A stretch of DNA of 64,000 nt from positions 36,347,473 to 36,411,472 of the forward strand of contig OX419758.1 of the NCBI GenBank assembly GCA_948567375.1, given 5' to 3'. The notes below the pieces were generated by a model. The model saw nothing but the letters and a program-made list of their open reading frames with translations, was not told where the DNA came from and made no database searches. Position numbers and translations under genes: made by a program. Below are positions 1 to 9,125 of the stretch, in pieces (position 1 is the first letter of the stretch; every line of letters begins with the position of its first letter). This DNA comes from Lunularia cruciata. Lineage: Eukaryota > Streptophyta > Marchantiopsida > Lunulariales > Lunulariaceae.

Positions 1-53
1 GACAAAGTTAGTCGGGCTTACCAAGTAGAGAATAAGACAAAATAGCCTAGAAT

Positions 54-271
54 ATTCTAGAAGCATCTAAGAAGCTTCTTGGGAAGCTTCCCAACTAGTT
101 AACTTGCACCCTAAGCAGGTAGCTTCTAGAAGGAAGCTTCTAGAAGCTTCTAACTAGCTTAGCTTGCACGCCAAGTAGGCGGCTTCTAGAAGGAAGCTTC
201 TTGAGAAGCTTCCTAGTTAACTTGGCTTGCACTCCAAGAAAGCGGCTCAAGGAAACTTCTTGAGAAGCTTC
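54..271 (+). promoter_or_regulatory. Arrays of heat-shock-element motifs in the LTR promoter
   Basis: Heat-shock factors bind alternating GAA and TTC units spaced by two bases. At 133-150 the sequence is GAAgcTTCtaGAAgcTTC, four perfect alternating units. Further GAA/TTC clusters lie at 55-62, 70-92, 124-131, 184-212 and 252-271, all upstream of the TATA box. The same arrays occur in the 3' LTR (about 16754-16971). Heat-responsive transcription is an inference by analogy with heat-activated plant retrotransposons such as ONSEN. Confidence 0.7.
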
Positions 272-289
272 AAGAGTCTTGTATGCTAC

Positions 290-299
290 CTATAAATAC
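290..299 (+). promoter_or_regulatory. LTR TATA box
   Basis: CTATAAATAC lies about 100 bases before the LTR end and just downstream of the GAA/TTC arrays, and it is repeated at 16990-16999 in the 3' LTR. This is the expected site of the U3 promoter. Confidence 0.7.
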
Positions 300-403
300 C
301 AAGGCCGAAGCTCATGTTAGGCATTTGGAGTTTTCCCTCATTCAAGTGTCCCAATGTGAGTTTCTATTCTCCTATTTCTCTCCTCGATTTTGGTCTTTTA
401 CAT

Positions 404-415
404 TGGTATCAGAGC
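404..415 (+). other. Primer binding site, tRNA-iMet type
   Basis: TGGTATCAGAGC is complementary to the 3' end of plant initiator tRNA-Met and starts one base after the LTR end. It fixes the 5' LTR boundary and the plus orientation. Confidence 0.92.
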
Positions 416-673
416 AGGAATGGGATGGATGGAATTTATGGACCACCAAATCCACTTCTGCCAAACCATTGGGACTTTCATGTCCAGATATTACCAAAGC
501 ATCGTTTCACACAATTCATCACCTCACGCTTTGGGCAAGATTTTCTATATATGATCATCATGTCAGAGGAACCCTTGATACTTCCAATTGTAACTTATGG
601 AGAACGGTGGACGTGTTGTATCTATGTGCTAATCAACTAGATAAATTGAGGGTAGTGGAATAAAGTAGTAGCG

Positions 674-1320
674 ATGGCTGCAATACCGGATGTTATCCTT
701 GCAATGCAACAACAAATCGAGCATCTTACTTGATTGTTGGATGAACGAGACCAGCAACGACAAGAACAAATAGACAAAGCGCCAGTTCGAGATGGAGAAG
801 ATTGCATTTGATTTCCGAAACCCAAGGTGTTTGAAGGCAAGAATCTTCCAAGCACAATGGAGAATTTTTTGTTTGACTGTGAACGTTACTTTGAAGCCAA
901 CAATCTTCAAGATGAGCGGAAACAACTTCTCTTGGCTTCTAGCCAATTGGATGGCGTGGCAAAACTTTGGTGGCGATTCCAAGTAGAAAGAGCTGAACAA
1001 CAAATTGTTACACCAATTTTGACATGGGCAGAATTCAAGGATGCAATACTTGGTCAATTTCAGACTATAAATGCCACCCGAGCTGCATGAGATAAATTGG
1101 CAGAGTTGAGGCAGATTGGCTCAGTGAGAAGCTACATCACACAATTTCAGAATATCATCATGCAAATTCCAGATATCCAAGAAGGTGAAGTTATGGATCA
1201 ATTTGTGCGAGGATTGAAGTCACAAACCAGATTGGAGGTGACCATGCGAGAGCCATAGAACGTAGAAGAAGCCATGCAATTGGCTGAGCATTTTGATTCC
1301 TTAGTTACGACAACTTGGTC
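674..1320 (+). pseudogene. Chromovirus gag, N-terminal part (disrupted)
   Basis: From ATG 674 the frame encodes a Gag capsid-like region with the hallmark WW-containing helix (GVAKLWWRFQ) and a later FVRGLKSQTR motif. In-frame stops occur near 730, 807, 1087 (TGA where an arginine is expected) and 1257. The frame runs up to the 4-bp target duplication GGTC (1317-1320) of the nested young element and continues in the same frame at 9126. Confidence 0.88.
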
Positions 1321-1999
1321 TGTGAGCCGGCCTGTCTCTCACTCAGGATGAACCTCTGATGGCTATTATGGTAGCGCACCATGGACTAAGAAGGCAAGGA
1401 ACCCCAACTCCATCATACTCCTCCAAGGCTAACACTCCAAGACTCAAGACATTGCTCACTAGAGAACTCAATGAGAGAGAGATAGTTGCAAATGAAAGGA
1501 TGATGAGTACCTCCTCACCCCTTGTTTATATACTTGTGAAATAGTTACGTACCAAAGTTACTAATTACCGTAGTAACTCAAGTTACTAGACTAAAAGTCA
1601 AGTAAAGTCAAAAAGTAGAAAGGAATATCCATTCACATGGGCATATTCCCCTTATCTTGACCCAACCACTAAAGCAAGGATTCCTTCACATGGGCTATCC
1701 TTGGACTAAAGAAGAATCCAAAACAAAAAGGCTTGCGGGCCCAAGAGTTCTCAACTCTTTCCCCAAAGCCAAACACCTAGGAATAATACCAAGTCAACAC
1801 ACTAAAATCCAAAATAGTGGTGCTCATCTTTTCTACTTCCTCTAAAGTAAGGTCCCATCTATCTTAGCTATGACTAACTTTAGCTAACCATGACTAATAT
1901 AGAACCATCCTTTATCTCTATATAAATAATATCTCTTAAGTACTTGTAATACCAAGCTAAATATCACAATACCACACACATGCACAAATGGGTGTTACA
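1321..1999 (-). repeat. 3' LTR of the young element
   Basis: 679-bp direct repeat of 8443-9121, in 3' position because the element reads on the minus strand. The short 61- and 62-codon frames inside it occur unchanged in both LTRs and are not genes. Confidence 0.96.
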
Positions 2000-2012
2000 T
2001 TTACCCCCGGAC
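2000..2012 (-). other. Polypurine tract of the young element
   Basis: On the minus strand this reads GTCCGGGGGTAAA directly before the 3' LTR, where plus-strand DNA synthesis is primed. Confidence 0.8.
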
Positions 2013-2047
2013 TAAGTTTTCACTTTGTCCTCAAAGTGAAGGTCTCT

Positions 2048-4981
2048 CTACCTTCTATGGTACATCTTCAACTTATCATGGTTAATCCTATCAAAGTATC
2101 TTCCTCCCAACTCCTTGAGATCATAGGTGTAATTGCCCCACACCTTCTCTACTATGAAAGGTCCAAAGTACTTAGGCAAAAACTTCTTTTGCACTCTCTT
2201 GAATCGAATGGAATCAAACAACATTACCCAATCACCTTCTTTGAAAGGCTCCACCTTCTGCTTGCCTTGCCTCTTGTCATAGCTCTCCTTTTGTTTCCTT
2301 TGGGCTTGCTCCACTCGAACCATAGCAACTGCTCTTGCCTCTTCCAACTCCATGAGTTGATCCTTCCTTGACTTCCCTGCATCACTTCCTTGTGCTTTCT
2401 TCAATCTCCTATGAATGCTTTGGAAGGTAGGAAGATCAAAGTGAATAGGTAAGGTAGACTCAATACCATACACCAATTGGAATGGAGAATATCTAGTGGA
2501 AGTCTTCATGGTTGTCCTATACTCCCACAAAACTGCATGAATCCTCTTGTCCCAATGATGTTTAGCCCCCTCCATTTCTGCATCTTTGGCCAACATCATG
2601 CACAAGGTCTGATTGGTTCTCTCTGCCAAGCCATTGGAATTTGGCTTATAGGATGTAGTTATTCTATGTGTGATAGAGAAATGTCGTAGCATGGCTGTAG
2701 TAATGCTTCCTGTAAACTCTCCTCCTCTATCAGAAACCAACTCCAAAGGGCATCCAAACCTAGTGATAATGCGTTCATAAAGAAATCTACCCACTTCATC
2801 TTCATTCTTGTCCCTCAATGGTCTAGCCTCAACCCACTTGGTAAGGTAATCAGTAACTACCACAATGTACCGATTGTTCCTTGGGGTTCTATTGAGAGGT
2901 CCTACAAAATCAATTCCCCACTTCTCAAAAGGTCCTAGCAATGGAATTGATCTAAGTGGTGGAGTGGATGTAGACTTTCTAGCAAAAGCTTGACAAACAT
3001 GACAAGTTTTGCAATAATCAAGACAATCCTTGAAAATCCCTCTCCAATGGTAACCTGCATCTAGAATCTTGAAAGCAGTCACCTTTCCTGCAAAGTGTCC
3101 TCCACATACTAAACCTTCATGAAACTCCTTTATGAGTAGGATAGACTCTTCCTTACCCACTGCTCTTCGAAGTAGACCATCTGCTCCTTGGTGAAAAAGA
3201 ATATCCTCCACCATTGTGTAAGGTCTAGATCTTGCTGCAAGGGCCTTCCTCTCCCTAGCATGCATCCCTTTTGGATAGTTACCTCTTGTCACAAAATCCA
3301 CAATCTCCTTGTACTCCATTGGAATCTCTTGAGTGACTGAGATTGTCATGAGCTCCTCATCCGGGAAGGAATCATCTACTGGCTCATCTCCATCATGATC
3401 ATAGGCTCTAGATAACAAATCAGCATTTGCATGTTTCTTTCCTGGCCTATCCTCAATTGTGTAGTCATACTCAGACAAGAGTATCATCCACCTTGCTAGT
3501 CTCCCTTCAACATTAGGCTTGTTGAAGATGTACTTCAAAGCCTTGTGATCCGTGACAATTGTGGCTTTCCCTCCAATCAAGTAGTGTCTAAACTTCTTGA
3601 GACCAAAGATCACTGCCAACCCTTCTCTCTTTGTGACAGAGTAGTTCTTCTCTGCTGAAACCATCTGCCTACTAGCATAAGCTATTGGATGATCATGCCC
3701 ATCTTGGTCTAATTGACTAAGAGTGCATCCTATAGCTACATTAGAAGCATCAGTGTAGAGGATGAAAGGCTTACTCCAATCAGGTTTAGCAAGAATTGGA
3801 GCTACAACAAGGGATTGCTTGAGCTCCTCAAAAGCTTTGAGAGCCTCCTTGTCTTCCAAAATCACCATGTAATCTACACCCTTCTTCATGTAGATGGTCA
3901 ATGCATAAGCCTTGTTGGAAAATGAGAAGATGAACCTCCTATAGTACCCAACCATTCCCAAGAATTGGCGTAACTTTGTCAAGCTTGAAGGGAATGGAAG
4001 GTCTGAGATTTTCCTCACCTTCTCAGGATCAACTGCTATTCCATCCTTGGAGATGATGTGCCCCAAAAGTAGACCTTCTTCACATCCAAAAATGCACTTC
4101 TCTGGGTTGAGTGATGCATTTGCCTCATCCAAGCGTTGCAAGACTTTGATTAGGTGCTCAAAGTGCTCCTCCTTGCTCCCATAGACACAAAAGTCATCAA
4201 TGAAATCTCTCACAAATTTCCCAATGAAAGGTTCAAATACCTTGTTCATGAACCGTTGGAATGTGGCTGGAGCATTGCAAAGCCCAAAAGGCATGACCTT
4301 GAAAGCATAAGTTCCCCAAGGTGTGGTGAATGTGGTGAGTTGTTGATGCTCTGGTGCAATCTTTATTTGGTTATATCCACTATAACCATCTCCAAAACTG
4401 TACCTCTCATGACCTGCAACCTCCTCCAAGATCTCATCAATGAATGGCAATGGGTAGTAGTCCTTCTTGGTAACAGCATTAAGCTTCTTGTAATCCACAC
4501 ATACCCGAAGCTTGCCATTCTTTTTCTTCACAATGACAATTGGAGACACCCATTCTGAATTCTCCACCTCAAAGATAAATCCAGCCTCCTTGAGCTTATC
4601 AATCTCCTCCTTCACAACCAAAGATATTGGTGGGCTAATGCGACGTTGCTTTTGGCGGATTGGTCTTGCATGTGACTCCACCTCTATCTTGTGCTCCTCC
4701 AAGGTGACTTCCTTCAAATCCTTGTAACTAAAAGCAAACACATGGATGAACTTGTGGAAAATCTCCTCAAATCTCACCTTCTCCTCCTTGGTAACATTTG
4801 GGCCATACTTGAGGGTAGATAACCTTCTCTCTACCTCCTCAAGTGTCAATGGTGATTTATCTGGGTCCTTCAAAACCTCTGGCTTAGGTGCAAAATCCAT
4901 AGCACACAAGGGATACACATCTGAATCAGATTCAGATTCATCCTCCTCCGTGGAAGTCTCCTCTTCCATGCTTGTGTCCAC
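2048..4981 (-). CDS. pol: Pol: reverse transcriptase, RNase H, integrase of the young element
   Basis: An uninterrupted 977-codon frame. After an acidic N-terminus come reverse transcriptase (about residues 100-300), RNase H (DASNVAIG near 405, TDHKALKY near 475) and integrase. The RT active site reads FIDD, in the wording DFIDDFCVYG, instead of the usual YxDD. The integrase has an HHCC zinc finger (EFHEG, GGHFAG, CKTCHVC), and the three acidic catalytic positions are visible in GIDFVG, SDRGGEF and LAERTNQ. It has no chromodomain. Its start overlaps the end of the gag-protease frame by 112 bp in the -1 frame, so expression would need a frameshift or reflects a small indel. All catalytic acidic residues I checked are present, so it could be recently functional. 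Confidence 0.93.
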   Translation of the reverse strand: MDTSMEEETSTEEDESESDSDVYPLCAMDFAPKPEVLKDPDKSPLTLEEVERRLSTLKYGPNVTKEEKVRFEEIFHKFIHVFAFSYKDLKEVTLEEHKIEVESHARPIRQKQRRISPPISLVVKEEIDKLKEAGFIFEVENSEWVSPIVIVKKKNGKLRVCVDYKKLNAVTKKDYYPLPFIDEILEEVAGHERYSFGDGYSGYNQIKIAPEHQQLTTFTTPWGTYAFKVMPFGLCNAPATFQRFMNKVFEPFIGKFVRDFIDDFCVYGSKEEHFEHLIKVLQRLDEANASLNPEKCIFGCEEGLLLGHIISKDGIAVDPEKVRKISDLPFPSSLTKLRQFLGMVGYYRRFIFSFSNKAYALTIYMKKGVDYMVILEDKEALKAFEELKQSLVVAPILAKPDWSKPFILYTDASNVAIGCTLSQLDQDGHDHPIAYASRQMVSAEKNYSVTKREGLAVIFGLKKFRHYLIGGKATIVTDHKALKYIFNKPNVEGRLARWMILLSEYDYTIEDRPGKKHANADLLSRAYDHDGDEPVDDSFPDEELMTISVTQEIPMEYKEIVDFVTRGNYPKGMHARERKALAARSRPYTMVEDILFHQGADGLLRRAVGKEESILLIKEFHEGLVCGGHFAGKVTAFKILDAGYHWRGIFKDCLDYCKTCHVCQAFARKSTSTPPLRSIPLLGPFEKWGIDFVGPLNRTPRNNRYIVVVTDYLTKWVEARPLRDKNEDEVGRFLYERIITRFGCPLELVSDRGGEFTGSITTAMLRHFSITHRITTSYKPNSNGLAERTNQTLCMMLAKDAEMEGAKHHWDKRIHAVLWEYRTTMKTSTRYSPFQLVYGIESTLPIHFDLPTFQSIHRRLKKAQGSDAGKSRKDQLMELEEARAVAMVRVEQAQRKQKESYDKRQGKQKVEPFKEGDWVMLFDSIRFKRVQKKFLPKYFGPFIVEKVWGNYTYDLKELGGRYFDRINHDKLKMYHRR

Positions 4982-6873
4982 CCTGAAGCTCCTTCTTCAG
5001 AATCTGATTCCCAATAATTAGAAGATGGGGTATCTGAATGTGAAGTGTTGGTGGTGTTAGTCACAGGAACAGTGACTCTATGGTTTGATGGCCCAATCCT
5101 CAAGTACCCTTTGTGCCATCGATCAGTTGTGCGTGCTGCTCTCAACCATGGCCTCCCAAGAAGTAAGTCATAGCTTGAATCCTTCAAGACTTGGAAAGTC
5201 ATGAGATTTTGAACTCCCATAACTGAAACTACCACCTTATCCATCACCCCTACTGGTCGAACTTGTTGCTTGTTTGCCATGCTCACCACAAATGTTGAAG
5301 GTCTTGAGGGTATCATACCCAACTTCTTCATCAACCTTTCTGACATGGCATTCACTGCTGATCCTCCATCAACCAATGCATCCTTGATGTTGTGACCATT
5401 CACTCTCACATCAATCTTGGAGGCATATTCACAAGCCTCCCATGGTGCTGGCTTGGCATCCACCACCCCCATTGATACTGGAACTTTTGCCTTCTTCTTC
5501 TTTTTGCTCCTTGTAGAACTCAAACCACCTCTAAGCTCCTTTCTCAAGGTAGGGTTCAAAGCAATTAATTGGCCCACTGTGATGTTAGCCTTGTGACTAC
5601 CAACATCCTCCAACACATTGTAGTTCCATTGTTGCTTTGAGATCAAGAAGTCCTCCATCCCCAACTTCTTCCTTGGAGTCTTTGTTGTTGATGGTGTTGA
5701 GGTGCGAGTGCTCCTAGTAGACATAGGAGTATCCTTGCTTGAAGTAAATCCTTGAGAAGAGTGAACATCCTCTGCAAAACGAGCTCTCTTCTTCTCTTGT
5801 GCCAAAAGCTCCAAATTAAGACCCTTGGAGTTTGAGCACTCTCCCTTCTCATACTTGCTCTCAACCACATCTATGGATGCTATCCCCTTACCTTTGTTGG
5901 GATTAGGAGCCACTTGGGTTTCACTACCTCCCTCTTTCCCTCTATTGGCTCCCTCATAACCCCTTCCTCCATGGTAAGTGGAATTTGGGCAATTCCTTTG
6001 GATATGGCCTCTTCCTCCACAACCAAAACAATTTCTATCATTGAAATTGTTGGCTGGTTGGCCTCCTCTATATGGATAGTTTCCATAACTCCTAGGTCCT
6101 CTCTCTACATTCTGATCCACCTCTCTCTTCTCCCATAGTTGCACCACATTGATCTTGAGATCCGCAAGTTGTTCTATGATGGTTTGGAGTGGATCTTTTG
6201 GTGGAGGTGCAAGAACTGGAGCAACTACTACTTGTGGTGCAACCCTTGTCACCAAAGTATCAGAAGTTCCACCATACTTGTAGCCTTGAGGAGGATGCAC
6301 AACCTCCTTCACCACCAAATCACTCTCATCCCCTTCCAAACTCTCCTCCATACGAATTGCGATCTTGATAGCTTCAACCTTGGAAGAAGGTTTCTCATAT
6401 CTCACCTTGCTTCTAATTTGTGGTCTCAATCCTCCCACAAAATTCTTGGTGAGCATGGCCCCTATGCCAATCATTGTAGTCTCCACATCATCCCCACCCT
6501 TCCTCAACACTATGCGAAATCTGGACTCCAACTTTTCCACTCTTTCCACATAGACCCTCACTTTCTCTCCATCTCCTTGCTTGAGAAATGTAACCTCACT
6601 CATCAATCTCTCATAACTCTCATCAGGAAGAAAGTTCTCAATGAGTGCTGAAGTCAAAGTCTCCCAAGACTCCTCTTCCCCCTCTCTCCTCTCTCTCTTT
6701 TGGTATTCTGACTCATACCATGTAAGTGCTGCATCCTCAAAGAAATCTGGTAATAATGAGGCCCACTCATTCTTCCTCCTCTCATTGTTTCCTATGCAAG
6801 CTCTCTTGAAGTCTCTCACAAAGGCCTCCACATCTTCTCCATCCTTGCCAAAGAAAACCAGAAGTTTCCCCAT
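4870..6873 (-). CDS. gag: Gag-protease of the young element
   Basis: An uninterrupted 667-codon frame. The N-terminal half is a capsid-like Gag region (LTWYESEYQ, FVGGLRPQIR). A CCHC zinc knuckle (CFGCGGRGHIQRNC) lies near residue 285. A retropepsin-like aspartic protease follows with LVDGGSAVNAM as the active-site loop and LLGRPWL as the C-terminal motif. The catalytic motif is DGG rather than DSG. The last ~37 codons run past the overlap with pol and read as a shifted, low-value tail. The start is ATG 6873, the first ATG before the conserved region. Confidence 0.92.
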   Translation of the reverse strand: MGKLLVFFGKDGEDVEAFVRDFKRACIGNNERRKNEWASLLPDFFEDAALTWYESEYQKRERREGEEESWETLTSALIENFLPDESYERLMSEVTFLKQGDGEKVRVYVERVEKLESRFRIVLRKGGDDVETTMIGIGAMLTKNFVGGLRPQIRSKVRYEKPSSKVEAIKIAIRMEESLEGDESDLVVKEVVHPPQGYKYGGTSDTLVTRVAPQVVVAPVLAPPPKDPLQTIIEQLADLKINVVQLWEKREVDQNVERGPRSYGNYPYRGGQPANNFNDRNCFGCGGRGHIQRNCPNSTYHGGRGYEGANRGKEGGSETQVAPNPNKGKGIASIDVVESKYEKGECSNSKGLNLELLAQEKKRARFAEDVHSSQGFTSSKDTPMSTRSTRTSTPSTTKTPRKKLGMEDFLISKQQWNYNVLEDVGSHKANITVGQLIALNPTLRKELRGGLSSTRSKKKKKAKVPVSMGVVDAKPAPWEACEYASKIDVRVNGHNIKDALVDGGSAVNAMSERLMKKLGMIPSRPSTFVVSMANKQQVRPVGVMDKVVVSVMGVQNLMTFQVLKDSSYDLLLGRPWLRAARTTDRWHKGYLRIGPSNHRVTVPVTNTTNTSHSDTPSSNYWESDSEEGASGWTQAWKRRLPRRRMNLNLIQMCIPCVLWILHLSQRF

Positions 6874-7108
6874 CTTAACCCCTCACTATCTTTCTTTTCT
6901 CTTAATTTTTTTTTTCTCTTTTCTTTTCTCTTACTCTATTACTAATAGAGTATATACATGACTAACACCATCTGAGAATAATCCACTCTAGGGAACACAA
7001 AAGGTTCAGGTTGCTCCAAGATTTCTATAGCAACATCAAATCCTAGAGTGCATATTAATCTAACTCTCATGGATAGTTTATCCATAAGTTGAAAGATTAT
7101 CTCCATCA

Positions 7109-7606
7109 CTAATCTTGAGAACTAGCTGATGAAGGTGGTAGTATTTCTGTAGCTGTACTAAGACTCTCTCCAAGATCCTTCACCAAAGTTTCCAAAAGTG
7201 CTTTTACTCCACTACACTCATGTCCTTTTGGAAGTCCTTCAACTCCACAAACCTCACACAACTCCTTGGTCTTAGATCTTCTCCCTCCCAATCTTGGTGA
7301 AGAAGGTCCAACATGCAAACCCAAGTCAAGTAAGCCTCTCCTTTCTCTCAATCTCTTGCTCTCAAAGGTTAATGGACATGAACTTGCCTTATGTCCCTTC
7401 TCTCCACATAGAAAGCACTTAGACTCACTCTTTCCTCCAAGTGGTGTAGGTTTTTGGATCCTCTCAACACTCTCTTCAAATTCTATTGTAAACTCTCTTT
7501 TCCTCAAATCCACCCCTACAATCACCTCAAACCCTTGGGGAACCTTGCATAATCTCAATTTCCACTCTTGATGACCCTCCATGTTCCCAAAGATGAATCT
7601 AAACAC
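7109..7606 (-). CDS. Extra zinc-knuckle ORF upstream of gag
   Basis: A 165-codon frame between the 5' LTR and gag, in the same direction. It has a canonical CCHC zinc knuckle, CFLCGEKGHKASSC (about residues 63-76), and a second cysteine/histidine cluster, CEVCGVEGLPKGHEC (about 115-129). The spacing C-x2-C-x4-H-x4-C predicts single-stranded nucleic acid binding. It is separated from gag by about 235 bp. A different-frame ORF at 7555-7743 may be the upstream part after a small indel. Extra ORFs are known in Tat/Ogre-type elements, but I do not recognise this protein as a named family. Confidence 0.6.
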   Translation of the reverse strand: MFRFIFGNMEGHQEWKLRLCKVPQGFEVIVGVDLRKREFTIEFEESVERIQKPTPLGGKSESKCFLCGEKGHKASSCPLTFESKRLRERRGLLDLGLHVGPSSPRLGGRRSKTKELCEVCGVEGLPKGHECSGVKALLETLVKDLGESLSTATEILPPSSASSQD

Positions 7607-7743
7607 TCAAACATGCTTTTTGTTGATCTCAAACTTCTCATGCATGAGATCTCCACTCTGTAGAATTGACCCTTCCTCACAATGTCACTCAAATCTCCCA
7701 ACGAATATGTCACAGTCCTCTGAAATTTTCCACACTTGATCAC

Positions 7744-8420
7744 AACTCCAGGGCATCTCTCCCTGCAAAATTTTAGATCTTTTCATTGAGCCATTTGGCC
7801 TAGACACCTTTCTATTCAGCATCCATATTTCAGATTTGGTCTGAAAACCACCCCCCTCACTTCAAAAACTCATAACGCACTGCGCAAAAATCATCTCTCT
7901 CTAATTTTTGTGGCATCAGGTAGGATACAATGCACTGAATTTTCTTGGAAATTTTCAGGACAATTCACTGAAAATTGAAGAAATGGCAGACTCTGTACAA
8001 TTTTCCAGAGAGCATGCAGTTGCGGGAGCACTTTACCCTATCAACTTTCAAAAATTCTAGCCCAGTGCGCATAGAAGCTCTCTCAATAATTTCAAGTGTG
8101 CTAACTGAAAGATAACCCAAGCTATCATGTGTAGAAATCTCAAGTCCAGATCTCAAACTTGAGATTTTGCCCAAAATCACCTTAATCCCCAAAATCTGCA
8201 ATCCACCTCACACAATCTCTCCAATTCCTCTCATGTGTACAAGATGTACAAAATCACCTCAAAGACATCATAATGAACTACAGGGTATACAAATGGATCT
8301 TGGTTCTCTAACATAAGTTCAGCCCTCTCCTCTCCTAATGTTCTCTCCAAGTGAGCTCTCATAGCCTCCTTCTGCCTAATGTAGAATTGGACGCGGAACA
8401 TTATCTTGCCTTCTAGAGAG
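7744..8420 (-). other. Leader region of the young element, with an upstream ORF
   Basis: Between the primer site and the zinc-knuckle ORF the minus strand has only short frames. The most notable is a 77-codon frame (8231-8464) that begins inside the LTR, reads through the primer site and ends in the leader. It may be an upstream ORF. I see no known domain. Confidence 0.4.
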
Positions 8421-8438
8421 GTCCCGGCAACGGAACCA
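8421..8438 (-). other. Primer binding site, tRNA-Glu type
   Basis: The plus strand here, GTCCCGGCAACGGAACCA, matches the 3' end of plant tRNA-Glu including the terminal CCA. On the minus strand it is therefore complementary to that tRNA. It starts four bases from the 5' LTR. No tRNA gene is present, only this 18-base match. Confidence 0.85.
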
Positions 8439-8442
8439 AAAA

Positions 8443-9121
8443 TGTGAGCCGGCCTGTCTCTCACTCAGGATGAACCTCTGATGGCTATTATGGTAGCGCA
8501 CCATGGACTAAGAAGGCAAGGAACCCCAACTCCATCATACTCCTCCAAGGCTAACACTCCAAGACTCAAGACATTGCTCACTAGAGAACTCAATGAGAGA
8601 GAGATAGTTGCAAATGAAAGGATGATGAGTACCTCCTCACCCCTTGTTTATATACTTGTGAAATAGTTACGTACCAAAGTTACTAATTACCGTAGTAACT
8701 CAAGTTACTAGACTAAAAGTCAAGTAAAGTCAAAAAGTAGAAAGGAATATCCATTCACATGGGCATATTCCCCTTATCTTGACCCAACCACTAAAGCAAG
8801 GATTCCTTCACATGGGCTATCCTTGGACTAAAGAAGAATCCAAAACAAAAAGGCTTGCGGGCCCAAGAGTTCTCAACTCTTTCCCCAAAGCCAAACACCT
8901 AGGAATAATACCAAGTCAACACACTAAAATCCAAAATAGTGGTGCTCATCTTTTCTACTTCCTCTAAAGTAAGGTCCCATCTATCTTAGCTATGACTAAC
9001 TTTAGCTAACCATGACTAATATAGAACCATCCTTTATCTCTATATAAATAATATCTCTTAAGTACTTGTAATACCAAGCTAAATATCACAATACCACACA
9101 CATGCACAAATGGGTGTTACA
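8443..9121 (-). repeat. 5' LTR of the young element
   Basis: Same 679-bp sequence as 1321-1999. It begins at the primer site and ends at the GGTC target duplication (9122-9125). Confidence 0.96.
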
Positions 9122-9125
9122 GGTC

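Larger units (their letters stand above)
1..402 (+). repeat. 5' LTR of the chromovirus (first ~21 bases missing)
   Basis: Base 1 corresponds to base 16701 of the 3' LTR, and both copies run without gaps to the shared end TTTTACA. The LTR contains repeated GAAGCTTC/TTCTAGAA blocks upstream of a TATA box (290-299). The primer site follows directly after the LTR end. Confidence 0.93.
1321..9121 (-). mobile_element. Young Ty3 LTR retrotransposon, minus strand, Tat/Athila-like polymerase
   Basis: This element of about 7.8 kb has two 679-bp LTRs (1321-1999 and 8443-9121), each TGTGAGCC...GGTGTTACA on the plus strand. They appear identical by eye, which implies very recent insertion. It is flanked by a 4-bp duplication GGTC (1317-1320 and 9122-9125) and sits inside the chromovirus gag. 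Reading the minus strand: 5' LTR, tRNA-Glu primer site, leader, extra zinc-knuckle ORF, gag-protease, pol, polypurine tract, 3' LTR. The reverse transcriptase wording (KLNAVTKKD, DGYSGYNQI, MPFGLCNAPATF) resembles the non-chromodomain Tat/Athila group. It has no chromodomain and no envelope-like frame after pol. Confidence 0.95.

Noticed and set aside
1359..1845. Small ORFs of 61 and 62 codons, repeated at 8481-8967
   Set aside because: They lie inside LTRs and recur only because the LTRs are duplicated. No coding signature.
8421..8438. Possible tRNA-Glu gene
   Set aside because: Only the 3' 18 bases match; there is no cloverleaf. Its position next to the LTR makes it a primer binding site.
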